Origin: Chrysogorgia sp. JL179-B06
Lineage: Eukaryota > Cnidaria > Anthozoa > Scleralcyonacea > Chrysogorgiidae
Assembly (NCBI GenBank): GCA_035772405.1
Contig: JAYKKM010000439.1
Location: forward strand, 4,242,001 to 4,306,000
Direction: 5' to 3'
DNA: 64,000 nucleotides
Part shown: positions 23,520-35,226 of the stretch, in pieces
Layout of the letters: each line of letters begins with the position of its first letter
How positions within the stretch are numbered: the stretch's first letter is position 1
Translations under genes and position numbers: made by a program
The notes under the pieces: generated by a model
What the model was told of the DNA's origin: nothing
What the model saw: only the letters and a program-made list of their open reading frames with translations
Database searches by the model: none

Positions 23520-23592
23520 GCCGAAGTAGCTCAGTTGGGAGAGCGTTAGACTGAAGATCTAAAGGTCCCTGGTTCAATCCCGGGTTTCGGCA
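23520..23592 (+). tRNA. tRNA-Phe(GAA), unit 1
   Basis: Decodes TTT/TTC phenylalanine codons. 73 nt, no intron: acceptor GCCGAAG/TTTCGGC, D arm GCTC/GAGC, anticodon stem TTAGA/TCTAA with loop CTGAAGA, T arm CCTGG-TTCAATC-CCGGG, discriminator A. A box TAGCTCAGTTGG and B box GGTTCAATCCC are present. The first run of five T lies about 53 nt past the 3' end, so the primary transcript may have a long trailer. It lies 217 bp downstream of tRNA-Lys. Confidence 0.97.
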
Positions 23593-24308
23593 TTTCTTGC
23601 AAAATGTTATATGTGGAGATTTACCATTACCGGAAAATATCATGGGTTTTTAACAATGACTCTGTTAATCAACCCATTCCGTTATGACCCCATATATATA
23701 TTAGAGACAAGTGCAGTCCGAATTATTTTCTATACATCTTTTATGATGTGGATTTTTCTTCGTTATGTTCGATATACGTGTACCTGCTTAATTTTTTAAT
23801 TTAATAGTCATTAAATAAGGATTTTTTTCAAATCCCTTTTCAGACAATCCTGCAGACAAAGTTCATGAGGAATTTTACTCGGACCAACAAAATACTGTCT
23901 CCCCTCCCCCTAGACAATGTTGGTCAATCTACAAGCCCAAAAAGCCGAGCATTTTGTTGTTTATCGTGGAATAACACAACATTGATGTGGGAGGAGGGAA
24001 ACGTACGTTTTATTCAGTCGGAAATTGGGCAATAAAAAGAAAGTAGGTGCTTAACTACGTTGGATGTCTTGCGTCCACATAATTTGTCCAGGATTGTCTG
24101 AAAAAGTATTTTAAGCAAATTACGTATTTTTATTAGATTACAAGATTGGGGAGGTTTATTATGTCTTGTGATTTGTAAGAGTCTTCAAAATCTTATTTCG
24201 AATCAAATGAACTACTCATAGTCGGATAGACAAGTCCTACTATAGAGCAATTTTATTCGACGCCTTATTCGCATTTTATTCGACTTCACGGATATATCGG
24301 ATATCAGA

Positions 24309-24404
24309 CGGTACACGGCTGTGTACCGATAGTATAAAAGAAACATACATATTTTATTTTAATTTAACGTTGCACAACTGTGTACCGTGTGAGACAATTT
24401 GCAT
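24309..24404 (+). promoter_or_regulatory. possible promoter-like cluster in the spacer
   Basis: A perfect 8-bp hairpin, a TATAAAAG box and, 57 bp later, the octamer ATTTGCAT occur in fixed order and recur in nearly every unit; the spacer of unit 18 has lost the hairpin and TATA box. Octamer and TATA elements occur in small nuclear RNA promoters, but their order here is not canonical and no RNA gene follows. Tentative. Confidence 0.25.
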
Positions 24405-24439
24405 ATCTGTTCACAAACCAGGATTACGCGGCGAGGACG

Positions 24440-24693
24440 CAAATTTCGAAACCGTCTGTGTTATTGATTTTTAGTTGTGAGAGCGGGGTTCGAATGTTGG
24501 GTGAGTATATAATTTTTCCATTTTTTTAAATTTTTACTTTACTTTTTTCTTTTTAATAGGGTTAGGATTAAGGTTAGGTTAGGGTTAGTTAAGGGTTTGG
24601 TTTAGAATATCAAAAAAATAGGGTGCGTAAAAAAGTCCCTAGATTCCACCGACCATCAAAGAGGTGTCCGACCGTCTACGGTTTCGAAATTTG
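24440..24693. mobile_element. inverted-repeat insertion, unit 1
   Basis: 254 bp with 16-bp terminal inverted repeats (CAAATTTCGAAACCGT at left, its complement at right). It is flanked by the direct repeat CGGCGAGGACG (24,429-24,439 and 24,694-24,704), of which later units have a single copy at the same position. The ends could be extended by 1-2 bp each, making the duplication 9 or 7 bp; 9 bp would fit a Mutator-like MITE. The interior has a T-rich stretch and a TTAGGG-like tract. An alternative reading is that later units lost it by recombination between the direct repeats. Confidence 0.7.
24557..24600 (+). repeat. TTAGGG-like interstitial tract
   Basis: Inside the inserted element, imperfect telomere-type words follow each other: TAGGGTTAGGATTAAGG, then TTAGGTTAGGGTTAG and AAGGGTTTGG. 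Similar tracts lie in the elements of units 2-7. It is too short and degenerate to be a telomere. Confidence 0.6.
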
Positions 24694-25092
24694 CGGCGAG
24701 GACGGATGGGACGGCAGCACCAGCCCCTGGAGTTATAGATCCTTTTGTTACCAGACTTAAAAAATAAGGTTGTATCGAATGCAATTTTCGATAGAGGTTT
24801 ACAACACTGATCTGTGAAACATAAATACATGCAGTCTTACATATATTATAACGATCGAAAACGATCTATATATATAGGCCCTATTGCCTCCGCCAGTTCC
24901 AGGCCCAGCGTACCCTTAATCTGGCTCTGTATCATATATTTTATGATCTTTTACGATTCCAAAAGGAGGTTTAGCTTAATTGGAGTAACAAAATCTCAAA
25001 AGATACGATGCTAGTAATACTAACTAATAATATATTCGTCATAATTGGTAAGCATTCACTATTACGAATCTGGATATCAAACTTTCAACAAT

Positions 25093-25177
25093 CCTTCGAT
25101 AGCTCAGTTGGCAGAGCGGGGCACTGTAGATCTATGTATCCTTATAGCTGTTAACCCTAGGTCACTGGTGCGAAGGA
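25093..25177 (+). pseudogene. tRNA-Tyr pseudogene, unit 2
   Basis: Same 11-nt T-arm deletion. In addition G30 is C, giving a C-C clash in the anticodon stem (shared with unit 3), and GGTTCG is mutated to GGTGCG. The most decayed full-length copy. Confidence 0.93.
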
Positions 25178-25390
25178 GCTTCTTTAGATGCCAAAGAGTT
25201 TTAGATATAATTTTTTTGTTATATTATAATTAAATACGCTCTTATTCTCTAATAACATATTTTGACATTTCGCTTTGAATAAGATGTGCGTGAGGAACCC
25301 AGTTTTTCTTCAATCCACGTTGATTTTTAGTAGCCACTGTGTTGTTGTGCTATGAATATATAATAAAAGATTGTTTCTCATAGAAGTATT

Positions 25391-25463
25391 GCCCGGTTAG
25401 CTCAGTTGGTAGAGCATCAGACTTTTAATCTGAGGGTCATGGGTTCAAGTCCCTTATCGGGCT
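25391..25463 (+). tRNA. tRNA-Lys(TTT), unit 2
   Basis: Consensus sequence; 3' flank CTACGC as in all later units. Confidence 0.97.
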
Positions 25464-25680
25464 ACGCATGCCATAAAAACATTTTAACAGATTTTGCAGT
25501 AATCGCACTCGGACTAATCATTCTGTTGCATGTAAACATTTTATTCGTTCGTGTTTTATGATTTGTATACTTTTTTCATTATCATTTCAATCAGTTAATG
25601 CAGAATAATTATTTAAAAAATTAACGTCTTAGCAGAATGTAAATAAATCACTACGATAGAATAGTGTCTTTTTTCTTATA

Positions 25681-25753
25681 GCCGAAGTAGCTCAGTTGGG
25701 AGAGCGTTAGACTGAAGATCTAAAGGTCCCTGGTTCAATCCCGGGTTTCGGCA
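25681..25753 (+). tRNA. tRNA-Phe(GAA), unit 2
   Basis: Consensus sequence. Confidence 0.97.
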
Positions 25754-26598
25754 TTTCTTGCAAAATGTTATGTGGAGATTTACCGTTACCGGAAAATATC
25801 ATGGGTTTTTAACAATGACTCTGTTAATCAACCCATTCCGTTATGACCCCATATATATATTAGAGACAAGTGCAGTCCGAATTATTTTCTATACATCTTT
25901 TATGATGTGGATTTTTCTTCGTTATGTTCGATATACGTGTACCTGCTTAATTTTTTAATTTAATAGTCATTAAATAAGGATTTTTTTCAAATCCCTTTTC
26001 AGACAATCCTGCAGACAAAGTTCATGAGGAATTTTACTCGGACCAACAAAATACTGTCTCCCCTCCCCCTAGACAATGTTGGTCAATCTACAAGCGCAAA
26101 AAGCCGAGCATTTTGTTGTTTATCGTGGAATAACACAACATTGATGTGGCAGGAGGGAAACGTACGTTTTATTCAGTCGGAAATTGGGCAATAAAAAGAA
26201 AGTAGGTGCTTAACTACGTTGGATGTCTTGCGTCCACATAATTTGTCCAGGATTGTCTGAAAAAGTATTTTAAGCAAATTACGTATTTTTATTAGATTAC
26301 AAGATTGGGGAGGTTTATTATGTCTTGTGATTTGTAAGAGTCTTCAAAATCTTATTTCGAATCAAATGAACTACTCATAGTCGGATAGACAAGTCCTACT
26401 ATAGAGCAATTTTATTCGACGCCTTATTCGCATTTTATTCGACTTCACGGATATATCGGATATCAGACGGTACACGGCTGTGTACCGATAGTATAAAAGA
26501 AACATACATATTTTATTTTAATTTAACGTTGCACAACTGTGTACCGTGTGAGACAATTTGCATATCTGTTCACAAACCAGGATTACGCGGCGAGGACG

Positions 26599-26855
26599 CA
26601 AATTTCGAAACCGTCTGTGTTATTGATTTTTAGTTGTGAGAGCGGGGTTCGAATGTTGGGTGAGTATATAATTTTTCCATTTTTTTAAATTTTTACTTTA
26701 CTTTTTTCTTTTTAATAGGGTTAGGATTAAGGTTAGGTTAGGGTTAGTTTTATAGGGTTTGGTTTAGAATATCAAAAAAATAGGGTGCGTAAAAAAGTCC
26801 CTAGATTCCACCGACCATCAAAGAGGTGTCCGACCGTCTACGGTTTCGACATTTG
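26599..26855. mobile_element. inverted-repeat insertion, unit 2
   Basis: 257 bp; the right inverted repeat carries one A-to-C change (TTTCGACATTTG). Confidence 0.68.
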
Positions 26856-27254
26856 CGGCGAGGACGGATGGGACGGCAGCACCAGCCCCTGGAGTTATAG
26901 ATCCTTTTGTTACCAGACTTAAAAAATAAGGTTGTATCGAATGCAATTTTCGATAGAGGTTTACAACACTGATCTGTGAAACATAAATACATGCAGTCTT
27001 ACATATATTATAACGATCGAAAACGATCTATATATATAGGCCCTATTGCCTCCGCCAGCTCCAGGCCCAGCGTACCCTTAATCTGGCTCTGTATCATATA
27101 TTTTATGATCTTTTACGATTCCAAAAGGAGGTTTAGCTTAATTGGAGTAACAAAATCTCAAAAGATACGATGCTAGTAATACTAACTAATAATATATTCG
27201 TCATAATTGGTAAGCATTCACTATCACGAATCTGGATATCAAACTTTCAACAAT

Positions 27255-27339
27255 CCTTCGATAGCTCAGTTGGCAGAGCGGGGCACTGTAGATCTATGTA
27301 TCCTTATAGCTGTTAACCCTAGGTCACTGGTTCGAAGGA
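27255..27339 (+). pseudogene. tRNA-Tyr pseudogene, unit 3
   Basis: T-arm deletion plus the G30C change shared with unit 2. Confidence 0.93.
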
Positions 27340-27552
27340 GCTTCTTTAGATGCCAAAGAGTTTTAGATATAATTTTTTTGTTATATTATAATTAAATACG
27401 CTCTTATTCTCTAATAACATATTTTGACATTTCGCTTTGAATAAGATGTGCGTGAGGAACCCAGTTTTTCTTCAATCCACGTTGATTTTTAGTAGCCACT
27501 GTGTTGTTGTGTTATGAATATATAATAAAAGATTGTTTCTCATAGAAGTATT

Positions 27553-27625
27553 GCCCGGTTAGCTCAGTTGGTAGAGCATCAGACTTTTAATCTGAGGGTC
27601 ATGGGTTCAAGTCCCTTATCGGGCT
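27553..27625 (+). tRNA. tRNA-Lys(TTT), unit 3
   Basis: Consensus sequence. Confidence 0.97.
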
Positions 27626-27842
27626 ACGCATGCCATAAAAACATTTTAACAGATTTTGCAGTAATCGCACTCGGACTAATCATTCTGTTGCATGTAAACA
27701 TTTTATTCGTTCGTGTTTTATGATTTGTATACTTTTTTCATTATCATTTCAATCAGTTAATGCAGAATAATTATTTAAAAAATTAACGTCTTAGCAGAAT
27801 GTAAATAAATCACTACGATAGAATAGTGTCTTTTTTCTTATA

Positions 27843-27915
27843 GCCGAAGTAGCTCAGTTGGGAGAGCGTTAGACTGAAGATCTAAAGGTCCCTGGTTCAA
27901 TCCCGGGTTTCGGCA
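27843..27915 (+). tRNA. tRNA-Phe(GAA), unit 3
   Basis: Consensus sequence. Confidence 0.97.
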
Positions 27916-28760
27916 TTTCTTGCAAAATGTTATGTGGAGATTTACCGTTACCGGAAAATATCATGGGTTTTTAACAATGACTCTGTTAATCAACCCATTC
28001 CGTTATGACCCCATATATATATTAGAGACAAGTGCAGTCCGAATTATTTTCTATACATCTTTTATGATGTGGATTTTTCTTCGTTATGTTCGATATACGT
28101 GTACCTGCTTAATTTTTTAATTTAATAGTCATTAAATAAGGATTTTTTTCAAATCCCTTTTCAGACAATCCTGCAGACAAAGTTCATGAGGAATTTTACT
28201 CGGACCAACAAAATACTGTCTCCCCTCCCCCTAGACAATGTTGGTCAATCTACAAGCGCAAAAAGCCGAGCATTTTGTTGTTTATCGTGGAATAACACAA
28301 CATTGATGTGGGAGGAGGGAAACGTACGTTTTATTCAGTCGGAAATTGGGCAATAAAAAGAAAGTAGGTGCTTAACTACGTTGGATGTCTTGCGTCCACA
28401 TAATTTGTCCAGGATTGTCTGAAAAAGTATTTTATGCAAATTACGTATTTTTATTAGATTACAAGATTGGGGAGGTTTATTATGTCTTGTGATTTGTAAG
28501 AGTCTTCAAAATCTTATTTCGAATCAAATGAACTACTCATAGTCGGATAGACAAGTCCTACTATAGAGCAATTTTATTCGACGCCTTATTCGCATTTTAT
28601 TCGACTTCACGGATATATCGGATATCAGACGGTACACGGCTGTGTACCGATAGTATAAAAGAAACATACATATTTTATTTTAATTTAACGTTGCACAACT
28701 GTGTACCGTGTGAGACAATTTGCATATCTGTTCACAAACCAGGATTACGCTGCGAGGACG

Positions 28761-28988
28761 CAAATTTCGAAACCGTCTGTGTTATTGATTTTTAGTTGTG
28801 AGAGCGGGGTTCGAATGTTGGGTGAGTATATAATTTTTCCATTTTTTTAAATTTTTACTTTACTTTTTTCTTTTTAATAGGGTTAGGATTAAGGTTAGGT
28901 TAGGGTTAGTTTTAGGGTTTGGTTTAGAATATTATCAAAAAAATAGGGTGCGTAAAAAAGTCCCTAGATTCCACGGTTTCGAAATTTG
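28761..28988. mobile_element. inverted-repeat insertion, unit 3
   Basis: 228 bp. About 29 bp next to the right inverted repeat are deleted, and the left flank reads GCTGCGAGGACG. Confidence 0.66.
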
Positions 28989-29387
28989 CGGCGAGGACGG
29001 ATGGGACGGCAGCACCAGCCCCTAGAGTTATAGATCCTTTTGTTACCAGACTTAAAAAATAAGGTTGTATCGAATGCAATTTTCGATAGAGGTTTACAAC
29101 ACTGATCTGTGAAACATAAATACATGCAGTCTTACATATATTATAACGATCGAAAACGATCTTAATATATAGGCCCTATTGCCTCCGCCAGCTCCAGGCC
29201 CAACGTACCCTTAATCTGGCTCTGTATCATATATTTTATGATCTTTTACGATTCCAAAAGGAGGTTTAGCTTAATTGGAGTAACAAAATCTCAAAAGATA
29301 CGATGCTAGTAATAATAACTAATAATATATTCGTCATAATTGTTAAGCATTCACTATTACGAATCTGGATATCAAACTTTCAACAAT

Positions 29388-29472
29388 CCTTCGATAGCTC
29401 AGTTGGCAGAGCGGGGGACTGTAGATCTATGTATCCTTATAGCTGTTAACCCTTGGTCACTGGTTCGAAGGA
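29388..29472 (+). pseudogene. tRNA-Tyr pseudogene, unit 4
   Basis: T-arm deletion; reads CCCTTGG where most copies read CCCTAGG, a change shared only with unit 6. Confidence 0.93.
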
Positions 29473-29685
29473 GCTTCTTTAGATGCCAAAGAGTTTTAGA
29501 TATAATTTTTTTGTTATATTATAATTAAATACGCTCCTATTCTCTAATAACATATTTTGACATTTCGCTTTGAATAAGATGTGCGTGAGGAACCCAGTTT
29601 TTCTTCAATCCACGTTGATTTTTAGTAGCCACTGTGTTGTTGTGTTATGAATATATAATAAAAGATTGTTTCTCATAGAAGTATT

Positions 29686-29758
29686 GCCCGGTTAGCTCAG
29701 TTGGTAGAGCATCAGACTTTTAATCTGAGGGTCATGGGTTCAAGTCCCTTATCGGGCT
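29686..29758 (+). tRNA. tRNA-Lys(TTT), unit 4
   Basis: Consensus sequence. Confidence 0.97.
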
Positions 29759-29975
29759 ACGCATGCCATAAAAACATTTTAACAGATTTTGCAGTAATCG
29801 CACTCGGACTAATAATTCTGTTGCATGTAAACATTTTATTCGTTCGTGTTTTATGATTTGTATACTTTTTTCATTATCATTTCAATCAGTTAATGCAGAA
29901 TAATTATTTAAAAAATTAACGTCTTAGCAGAATGTAAATAAATCACTACGATAGAATAGTGTCTTTTTTCTTATA

Positions 29976-30048
29976 GCCGAAGTAGCTCAGTTGGGAGAGC
30001 GTTAGACTGAAGATCTAAAGGTCCTTGGTTCAATCCCGGGTTTCGGCA
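29976..30048 (+). tRNA. tRNA-Phe(GAA), unit 4
   Basis: C50 is T (CTTGG in the T stem), giving a tolerable T-G pair; shared only with unit 6. Confidence 0.96.
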
Positions 30049-30894
30049 TTTCTTGCAAAATGTTATGTGGAGATTTACCGTTACCGGAAAATATCATGGG
30101 TTTTTAACAATGACTCTGTTAATCAACCCATTCCGTTATGACCCCATATATATATTAGAGACAAGTGCAGTCCGAATTATTTTCTATACATCTTTTATGA
30201 TGTGGATTTTTCTTCGTTATGTTCGATATACGTGTACCTGCTTAATTTTTTAATTTAATAGTCATTAAATAAGGATTTTTTTCAAATCCCGTTTCAGACA
30301 ATCCTGCAGACAAAATTCATGAGGAATTTTACTCGGACCAACAAAATACTGTCTCCCCTCCCCCTAGACAATGTTGGTCAATCTACAAGCGCAAAAAGCC
30401 GAGCATTTTGTTGTTTATCGTGGAATAACACAACATTGATGTGGGAGGAGGGAAACGTACGTTTTATTCAGTCGGAAATTGGGCAATAAAAAGAAAGTAG
30501 GTGCTTAACTACGTTGGATGTCTTGCGTCCACATAATTTGTCCAGGATTGTCTGAAAAAGTATTTTAAGCAAATTACGTATTTTTATTAGATTACAAGAT
30601 TGGGGAGGTTTATTATGTCTTGTGATTTGTAAGAGTCTTCAAAATCTTATTTCGAATCAAATGAACTACTCATAGTCGGATAGACAAGTCCTACTATAGA
30701 GCAATTTTATTCGACGCCTTATCCGCATTTTATTCGACTTCACGGATATATCGGATATCAGACGGTACAACGGCTGTGTACCGATAGTATAAAAGAAACA
30801 TACATATTTTATTTTAATTTAACGTTGCACAACTGTGTACCGTGTGAGACAATTTGCATATCTGTTCACAAACCAGGATTACGCGGCGAGGACG

Positions 30895-31151
30895 CAAATT
30901 TCGAAACCGTCTGTGTTATTGATTTTTAGTTGTGAGAGCGGGGTTCGAATGTTGGGTGAGTATATAATTTTTCCATTTTTTTTAATTTTTACTTTACTTT
31001 TTTCTTTTTAATAGGGTTAGGATTAAGGTTACGTTAGGGTTAGTTTTAGGGTTTGGTTTAGAATATTATCAAAAAATAGGGTGCGTAAAAAAGTCCCTAG
31101 ATTCCACCGACCATCAAAGAGGTGTCCGACCGTCTACGGTTTCGAAATTTG
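30895..31151. mobile_element. inverted-repeat insertion, unit 4
   Basis: 257 bp; the telomere-like tract reads TTACGTTAGGG, a variant shared with unit 6. Confidence 0.68.
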
Positions 31152-31552
31152 CGGCGAGGACGGATGGGACGGCAGCACCAGCCCCTGGAGTTATAGATCC
31201 TTTTGTTACCAGACTTAAAAAATAAGGTTGTATCGAATGCAATTTTCGATAGAGGTTTACAACACTGATCTGTGAAACATAAATACATGCAGTCTTACAT
31301 ATATTATAACGATCGAAAACGATCTATATATATATAGGCCCTATTGCCTCCGCCAGCTCCAGGCCCAACGTACCCTTAATCTGGCTCTGTATCATATATT
31401 TTATGATCTTTTACGATTCCAAAAGGAGGTTTAGCTTAATTGGAGTAACAAAATCTCAAAAGATACGATGCTAGTAATAATAACTAATAATATATTCGTC
31501 ATAATTGGTAAGCATTCACTATTACGAATCTGGATATCAAACTTTCAACAAT

Positions 31553-31637
31553 CCTTCGATAGCTCAGTTGGCAGAGCGGGGGACTGTAGATCTATGTATC
31601 CTTATAGCTGTTAACCCTAGGTCACTGGTTCGAAGGA
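31553..31637 (+). pseudogene. tRNA-Tyr pseudogene, unit 5
   Basis: T-arm deletion, otherwise as unit 1 with the normal acceptor start. Confidence 0.93.
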
Positions 31638-31850
31638 GCTTCTTTAGATGCCAAAGAGTTTTAGATATAATTTTTTTGTTATATTATAATTAAATACGCT
31701 CTTATTCTCTAATAACATATTTTGACATTTCGCTTTGAATAAGATGTGCGTGAGGAACCCAGTTTTTCTTCAATCCACGTTGATTTTTAGTAGCCACTGT
31801 GTTGTTGTGTTATGAATATATAATAAAAGATTGTTTCTCATAGAAGTATT

Positions 31851-31923
31851 GCCCGGTTAGCTCAGTTGGTAGAGCATCAGACTTTTAAGCTGAGGGTCAT
31901 GGGTTCAAGTCCCTTATCGGGCT
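31851..31923 (+). tRNA. tRNA-Lys(TTT), unit 5, anticodon-stem variant
   Basis: T39 is G (loop followed by GCTGA), replacing the A31-T39 pair next to the anticodon loop with A-G. The copy may be impaired. Confidence 0.9.
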
Positions 31924-32140
31924 ACGCATGCCATAAAAACATTTTAACAGATTTTGCAGTAATCGCACTCGGACTAATCATTCTGTTGCATGTAAACATT
32001 TTATTCGTTCGTGTTTTATGATTTGTATACTTTTTTCATTATCATTTCAATCAGTTAATGCAGAATAATTATTTAAAAAATTAACGTCTTAGCAGAATGT
32101 AAATAAATCACTACGATAGAATAGTGTCTTTTTTCTTATA

Positions 32141-32213
32141 GCCGAAGTAGCTCAGTTGGGAGAGCGTTAGACTGAAGATCTAAAGGTCCCTGGTTCAATC
32201 CCGGGTTTCGGCA
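32141..32213 (+). tRNA. tRNA-Phe(GAA), unit 5
   Basis: Consensus gene. The spacer beyond carries ACCCATTATATTCC and GTGGCTTTTTC, markers shared with unit 7. Confidence 0.97.
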
Positions 32214-33065
32214 TTTCTTGCAAAATGTTATGTGGAGATTTACCGTTACCGGAAAATATCATGGGTTTTTAACAATGACTCTGTTAATCAACCCATTATA
32301 TTCCGTTATGACCCCATATATATATTAGAGACAAGTGCAGTCCGAATTATTTTCTATACATCTTTTATGATGTGGCTTTTTCTTCGTTATGTTCGATATA
32401 CGTGTACCTGCTTAATTTTTTAATTTAATAAAAATTAAATAAGGATTTTTATCAAATCCCTTTTCAGACAATCCTGCAGACAAAATTCATGAGGAATTTT
32501 ACTCGGACCAACAAAATACTGTCTCCCCTCCCCCTAGACAATGTTGGTCAATCTACAAGCGCAAAAAGCCGAGCATTTTGTTGTTTATCGTGGAATAACA
32601 CAACATTGATGTGGGAGGAGGGAAACGTACGTTTTATTCAGTCGGAAATTGGGCAATAAAAAGAAAGTAGGTGCTTAACTACGTTGGATGTCTTGCGTCC
32701 ACATAATTTGTCCAGGATTGTCTGAAAAAGTATTTTAAGCAAATTACGTATTTTTATTAGATTACAAGATTGGGGAGGTTTATTATGTCTTGTGATTTGT
32801 AAGAGTCTTCAAAATCTTATTTCGAATCAAATGAACTACTCATAGTCGGATAGACAAGTCCTATACTATAGAGCAATTTTATTCGACGCCTTATTCGCAT
32901 TTTATTCGACTTCACGGATATATCGGATATCAGACGGTACACGGCTGTGTACCGATAGTATAAAAGAAACATACATATTTTATTTTAATTTAACGTTGCA
33001 CAACTGTGTACCGTGTGAGACAATTTGCATATCTGTTCACAAACCAGGATTACGCGGCGAGGACG

Positions 33066-33323
33066 CAAATTTCGAAACCGTCTGTGTTATTGATTTTTAG
33101 TTGTGAGAGCGGGGTTCGAATGTTGGGTGAGTATATAATTTTTCCATTTTTTTAAATTTTTACTTTACTTTTTTCTTTTTAATAGGGTTAGGATTAAGGT
33201 TAGGTTAGGGTTAGTTTTAGGGTTTGGTTTAGAATATTATCAAAAAAATAGGGTGCGTAAAAAAGTCCCTAGATTCCACCGACCATCAAAGAGGTGTCCG
33301 ACCGTCTACGGTTTCGAAATTTG
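33066..33323. mobile_element. inverted-repeat insertion, unit 5
   Basis: 258 bp. Just past its right flank the spacer has the TTTTGTCACGAGACTTTAAA variant shared with unit 7. Confidence 0.68.
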
Positions 33324-33719
33324 CGGCGAGGACGGATGGGACGGCAGCACCAGCCCCTGGAGTTATAGATTCTTTTGTCACGAGACTTTAAAAATAAGGT
33401 TGTATCGATTGCAATTTTCGATAGAGGTTTACAACACTGATCTGTGAAACATAAATACATGCAGTCTTACATATATTATAACGATCGAAAACGATCTATA
33501 TATAGCCCTATTGCCTCCGCCAGCTCCAGGCCCAACGTACCCTTAATCTGGCTCTGTATCATATATTTTATGATCTTTTACGATTCCAAAAGGAGGTTTA
33601 GCTTAATTGGAGTAACAAAATCTCAAAAGATACGATGCTAGTAATAATAACTAATAATATATTCGTCATAATTGGTAAGCATTCACTATTACGAATCTGG
33701 ATATCAAACTTTCAACAAT

Positions 33720-33804
33720 CCTTCGATAGCTCAGTTGGCAGAGCGGGGGACTGTAGATCTATGTATCCTTATAGCTGTTAACCCTTGGTCACTGGTTCGA
33801 AGGA
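33720..33804 (+). pseudogene. tRNA-Tyr pseudogene, unit 6
   Basis: T-arm deletion and the CCCTTGG variant of unit 4. Confidence 0.93.
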
Positions 33805-34017
33805 GCTTCTTTAGATGCCAAAGAGTTTTAGATATAATTTTTTTGTTATATTATAATTAAATACGCTCCTATTCTCTAATAACATATTTTGACATTTCGC
33901 TTTGAATAAGATGTGCGTGAGGAACCCAGTTTTTCTTCAATCCACGTTGATTTTTAGTAGCCACTGTGTTGTTGTGTTATGAATATATAATAAAAGATTG
34001 TTTCTCATAGAAGTATT

Positions 34018-34090
34018 GCCCGGTTAGCTCAGTTGGTAGAGCATCAGACTTTTAATCTGAGGGTCATGGGTTCAAGTCCCTTATCGGGCT
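34018..34090 (+). tRNA. tRNA-Lys(TTT), unit 6
   Basis: Consensus sequence. Confidence 0.97.
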
Positions 34091-34307
34091 ACGCATGCCA
34101 TAAAAACATTTTAACAGATTTTGCAGTAATCGCACTCGGACTAATAATTCTGTTGCATGTAAACATTTTATTCGTTCGTGTTTTATGATTTGTATACTTT
34201 TTTCATTATCATTTCAATCAGTTAATGCAGAATAATTATTTAAAAAATTAACGTCTTAGCAGAATGTAAATAAATCACTACGATAGAATAGTGTCTTTTT
34301 TCTTATA

Positions 34308-34380
34308 GCCGAAGTAGCTCAGTTGGGAGAGCGTTAGACTGAAGATCTAAAGGTCCTTGGTTCAATCCCGGGTTTCGGCA
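34308..34380 (+). tRNA. tRNA-Phe(GAA), unit 6
   Basis: C50T variant as in unit 4. A one-base insertion downstream (GTCCAGAAT, about 34,503) shifts the short reading frame found in other units. Confidence 0.96.
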
Positions 34381-35226
34381 TTTCTTGCAAAATGTTATGT
34401 GGAGATTTACCGTTACCGGAAAATATCATGGGTTTTTAACAATGACTCTGTTAATCAACCCATTCCGTTATGACCCCATATATATATTAGAGACAAGTGC
34501 AGTCCAGAATTATTTTCTATACATCTTTTATGATGTGGATTTTTCTTCGTTATGTTCGATATACGTGTACCTGCTTAATTTTTTAATTTAATAGTCATTA
34601 AATAAGGATTTTTTTCAAATCCCTTTTCAGACAATCCTGCAGACAAAATTCATGAGGAATTTTACTCGGACCAACAAAATACTGTCTCCCCTCCCCCTAG
34701 ACAATGTTGGTCAATCTACAAGCGCAAAAAGCCGAGCATTTTGTTGTTTATCGTGGAATAACACAACATTGATGTGGGAGGAGGGAAACGTACGTTTTAT
34801 TCAGTCGGAAATTGGGCAATAAAAAGAAAGTAGGTGCTTAACTACGTTGGATGTCTTGCGTCCACATAATTTGTCCAGGATTGTCTGAAAAAGTATTTTA
34901 AGCAAATTACGTATTTTTATTAGATTACAAGATTGGGGAGGTTTATTATGTCTTGTGATTTGTAAGAGTCTTCAAAATCTTATTTCGAATCAAATGAACT
35001 ACTCATAGTCGGATAGACAAGTCCTACTATAGAGCAATTTTATTCGACGCCTTATCCGCATTTTATTCGACTTCACGGATATATCGGATATCAGACGGTA
35101 CACGGCTGTGTACCGATAGTATAAAAGAAACATACATATTTTATTTTAATTTAACGTTGCACAACTGTGTACCGTGTGAGACAATTTGCATATCTGTTCA
35201 CAAACCAGGATTACGCGGCGAGGACG

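Larger units (their letters stand above)
23593..25092. other. array spacer, type A (units 1-7)
   Basis: About 1.5 kb without a supported gene. From left to right: the Phe trailer T-run, a pyrimidine-rich block TCTCCCCTCCCCCTAG (about 23,900), a TTCGA-rich block (about 24,195-24,295), hairpin CGGTACAC-GGCT-GTGTACCG (24,309-24,328), TATAAAAG (24,333-24,340), octamer ATTTGCAT (24,397-24,404), an inserted inverted-repeat element, an ACGATCGAAAACGATC hairpin (about 24,850), and the Tyr upstream region. Equivalent spacers follow tRNA-Phe of units 2-7. Confidence 0.7.

Noticed and set aside
24671..24725. GTCTACGG and GGATGGGACGG words reminiscent of 5S rRNA
   Set aside because: Order, spacing and the internal control region of 5S are absent, and part of it belongs to the inserted element.
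24639..24830. Repeated 60-68 codon minus- and plus-strand frames in the spacer before tRNA-Tyr
   Set aside because: They overlap on both strands, change ends when the inverted-repeat element is absent, and are destroyed in the spacers of units 11-15 without consequence.
24965..25015. A-box-like TAGCTTAATTGG upstream of tRNA-Tyr, suggesting a fourth tRNA in the unit
   Set aside because: No anticodon stem-loop of proper size and no B box follows; the D stem does not pair.
25045..25233. Repeated 62-68 codon frames over tRNA-Tyr and tRNA-Lys (translations containing AQLAERGTVD or MVEHQTFNLRVMGSSPL)
   Set aside because: These are simply the tRNA genes read as protein.
25758..25958. A 66-codon plus-strand frame with hydrophobic stretches, recurring after each tRNA-Phe (for example 27,920, 40,635 and 63,429)
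   Set aside because: It persists because the units are near-identical. Frame-changing indels occur in unit 6 (near 34,503), length changes in units 5 and 7, and no family similarity is recognised.
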